DNA from: Nostoc sp. NMS8
Lineage (GTDB): Bacteria; Cyanobacteriota; Cyanobacteriia; Cyanobacteriales; Nostocaceae
DNA length: 64,000 nt
Direction: 5' to 3'
Assembly (NCBI RefSeq): GCF_017115045.1
Contig: NZ_JABXKK010000086.1
Coordinates: 1-64,000 of the forward strand
The notes beneath the pieces are model-generated. The model made no database searches, was not told where the DNA came from, and saw nothing but the letters and a program-made list of their open reading frames with translations. Of this stretch, positions 61,841-64,000 are shown piece after piece; position 1 is the first letter of the stretch, and every line of letters starts with the position of its first letter. Made by a program: the position numbers and the translations under genes.

Positions 61841-64000
61841 ATGGTTGTAAATTTTAAAATTTTATTTAGACAGCCAGTTATTCTTTCAAGTGCGATCGCT
61901 ACAATTTTACTAGTAGGCATTCAAAAACTGGGGGTTTTCGAGCCTCTAGAAATGAAAGTCTACGACGAAATGATGCAATTACGTGCCGACCCCGGCCCAG
62001 ACTCTCGTCTGTTGATTGTTGCTTTAACTGAAAAAGATATCCAAAAATGGAACTGGCCCTTATCTAGCGAACTTCTAGATCGGCTGTTAGGCAAGCTTGA
62101 AGAATATCAACCGCGAGCCATTGGTCTAGATATTTTTCGTGACTTACCAGTACAGCCAGGTCATGAAAAACTACTGCAACGCCTACAACAGAGTGATATT
62201 ATCATTCCTATTTGTAAACATTCTGGTTCTAACAATCCGGGAATCGCACCACCAAAAGGCGTGGAAGCAGAGCGAGTTGGATTTAATGATGTTGTAGAAG
62301 ATACTGACGCTACAATTCGCCGCAACCTATTATTAGTAAGTGCAGAGAAGTCCGATTCTTGTCAAAGCACTTATTCTTTTAGCTTACAACTAGCACTCAA
62401 ATATTTAGAAGTCGGAGGTATCCAGCTAGAATTTACTCCCAAAAAGGAGCTACGACTACGTAATACAGTCTTTAAACCCCTGCAAAGTAGCGCTGGCGGT
62501 TATCAGAAAGCAGATACAAATGGCTACCAAATCCTGCTTAATTACCGTTCTGGTCATCAGATTGCCCAACAAGTAACTATTACAGAAGTCCTTGCAAATC
62601 AAGTTAAACCAGATTTGGTAAAAGACCGTATCGTTTTGATTGGTTCAACAGCCAATAGTTTAAATGATATTTTTAATACGCCATTTGCTAGTGGTAAGTC
62701 AGATAATTCCGGCAAGATGGCAGGAATTGAAATTCATGCCCACAGCGTTAGTCAAATTCTCAGTGCTGTTCTTAACAAACAGCCTTTATTTTGGTTTTTG
62801 CCTGAGTGGGGTAAAATCCTTTGGATATGGGGATGGACTGTAGTTGGTGGGTTGCTGGTATGGCGAATTCAACATCCACTAGGTTTAGGATTAGCAGCAG
62901 CAACAGCCCTTGCAGTGTTATTTGGAGCTAATTTTGTCATTTTTACCCAAGCTGGATGGTTCCCAGTTATACCTCCGGCGTTGGGGTTAGTATTTACTGC
63001 TGGGAGTGTCCTTGCCTATAGTTCTTATCAAACCAAGCAAGAGCAAAAAGAAATTACCCAACGGGTTCAAGAACACCAACAATTAATTGTGGAATTGCAA
63101 GGTCTTTTACGGCAGCGCGGCGACGCCTCTAATGAAGCGCCAACGGTAATTGCTGATTCCATCGGGCAAGACATTGCACTAGGCACGCTACTAAACAAGC
63201 GTTATCAAATTACTGAACGCTTGGGTTCTGGAGGATTTAGCAACACTTATATCGCTAACGATATCCAGCGTCCGGGGAATCCGCAGTGTGTGGTTAAACA
63301 GTTGCGACCTCCCCGCCAAGATGCAGAATATTTAAATGTCGTCAGACGCTTATTCGACGCTGAGGCAGAAATTTTAGAAACTCTAGGTAAGCACCCACAA
63401 ATTCCCCAACTGCTAGCTTTTTTTGAAGAAAATCACCAATTTTCTCTAGTGCAAGAATTTGTTCGAGGGCACGCTATGGATAATGAGCTAACCTATGGGA
63501 AGCGACTCAAACAAGCTGAAGTTGTGGAGATGCTCAAAGAAGTTTTACACGTACTGATCTTTGTTCACAGCTATGGCGTAATTCATCGAGATATCAAACC
63601 TAGTAACTTGATTAGGCGAGAATCAGATCAACACATTGTTTTAATTGACTTTGGTGCTGTTAAACAGATTCAACCTCAGCAGCAAGAAGCTCAGACAATT
63701 TCAATTGGCACTCCTAGCTATGCACCTTCTGAACAAATGAGCGGGTTGCCAAAACTCAATAGTGATATTTATGCCTTGGGAATTATGGGAATACAAGGTT
63801 TAACTGGGGTAGATCCGAGAGAATTTCGTAGAGACACAAATACTGGTGAAATCATTATCCAAAGTGGAACTGATGCCAATCAACAGATTTGGCAACATTG
63901 GCGCGAAATAACTGATGCGACAAACGAGTTAGTTATGATTTTAAATAGAATGGTACATTTTGACTTCACTCAACGATATCAGTCAGCCGCAGATGTGCTT
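61841..64000 (+). CDS. CHASE2-domain serine/threonine protein kinase, cut by the window end
   Basis: At least 720 residues from the ATG at 61841 (the frame stays open to the last base). N-terminal membrane helix (ILSSAIATILLVGIQKLGVF), CHASE2 sensor domain (about 35-310, external), two or three membrane helices (about 315-395), a short coiled coil, then a kinase from YQITERLGSGGFSNTYIA (near 455) with HRDIKPSNLI, LIDFGAVKQI and APSEQMSG. All catalytic motifs are intact, so it can phosphorylate Ser/Thr and could supply phospho-Thr for the FHA proteins nearby. Its C-terminus is outside the window. Confidence 0.9.
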   Translation, partial: MVVNFKILFRQPVILSSAIATILLVGIQKLGVFEPLEMKVYDEMMQLRADPGPDSRLLIVALTEKDIQKWNWPLSSELLDRLLGKLEEYQPRAIGLDIFRDLPVQPGHEKLLQRLQQSDIIIPICKHSGSNNPGIAPPKGVEAERVGFNDVVEDTDATIRRNLLLVSAEKSDSCQSTYSFSLQLALKYLEVGGIQLEFTPKKELRLRNTVFKPLQSSAGGYQKADTNGYQILLNYRSGHQIAQQVTITEVLANQVKPDLVKDRIVLIGSTANSLNDIFNTPFASGKSDNSGKMAGIEIHAHSVSQILSAVLNKQPLFWFLPEWGKILWIWGWTVVGGLLVWRIQHPLGLGLAAATALAVLFGANFVIFTQAGWFPVIPPALGLVFTAGSVLAYSSYQTKQEQKEITQRVQEHQQLIVELQGLLRQRGDASNEAPTVIADSIGQDIALGTLLNKRYQITERLGSGGFSNTYIANDIQRPGNPQCVVKQLRPPRQDAEYLNVVRRLFDAEAEILETLGKHPQIPQLLAFFEENHQFSLVQEFVRGHAMDNELTYGKRLKQAEVVEMLKEVLHVLIFVHSYGVIHRDIKPSNLIRRESDQHIVLIDFGAVKQIQPQQQEAQTISIGTPSYAPSEQMSGLPKLNSDIYALGIMGIQGLTGVDPREFRRDTNTGEIIIQSGTDANQQIWQHWREITDATNELVMILNRMVHFDFTQRYQSAADVL

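Noticed and set aside
61663..61920. 85-residue minus-strand frame rich in Ile/Leu
   Set aside because: AT-rich chance frame that overlaps the terminator and the start of the CHASE2 kinase.

Overview
The window comes from a cyanobacterial chromosome, most likely a filamentous heterocyst-forming Nostoc/Anabaena relative. The octamer GCGATCGC (HIP1) recurs throughout. Typical cyanobacterial genes are present: a UPF0182 membrane protein, a CHASE2 kinase, an AI-2E-type permease and WD40/STAND and TPR proteins. A HetP-family heterocyst gene lies at 39.1 kb, and intergenic DNA is full of short palindromes, MITEs, CTAATGA heptamer arrays and 21-bp minisatellites.

Layout. 0-24 kb is mostly housekeeping and scattered accessory genes: VOC protein, 3D-domain protein, murG, an SDR oxidoreductase, TPR protein, GNAT, glycosyltransferase-like protein, ABC exporter, acetoacetate-decarboxylase-like protein, dnaK, secA, a membrane diheme cytochrome, an intact type II toxin-antitoxin pair, a MoxR ATPase, ribF, an MBL hydrolase and surE. 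24.4-28 kb holds pheS and then a graveyard of broken toxin-antitoxin and Uma2-like genes with small unknown proteins. 28-37 kb has a UPF0182 protein, a YoeB toxin cut by a MITE, a 21-bp minisatellite, a STAND-WD40 protein lacking its front half, and a GH116 glycosidase.

37-40 kb is AT-rich and gene-poor. It contains a palindrome identical in layout to the HetR-binding site known upstream of hetP (GAGGGGT, 3 nt, ACCCCTC), then a small unknown gene, then a hetP-like gene with its own terminator. This looks like a heterocyst-development locus. 40.4-48 kb carries rpe, a subtilisin-like protease, a lipoprotein serpin, an AI-2E-type permease, a small membrane protein invaded by a palindromic repeat, and an LCP protein.

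48-64 kb is the most interesting part. A contractile injection system (CIS) operon on the + strand encodes a DUF4255/Pvc16-like protein, the sheath, two tube-type proteins, two duplicated tail-assembly-chaperone-like proteins separated by a 21-bp tandem array, a DUF6760-like small protein, and a 706-residue protein joining an FHA domain to a degenerate methylglyoxal-synthase-like domain. Divergent from it runs a signalling set: histidine kinase, LuxR-type response regulator, a membrane pseudokinase fused to a PstS-like binding domain, a zinc-ribbon FHA protein and a TrpD-like protein. A CHASE2 Ser/Thr kinase starts after the operon terminator and runs off the window. The inferred picture is an injection apparatus whose assembly or firing is coupled to phospho-signalling through FHA proteins; that link rests on gene order and domains only.
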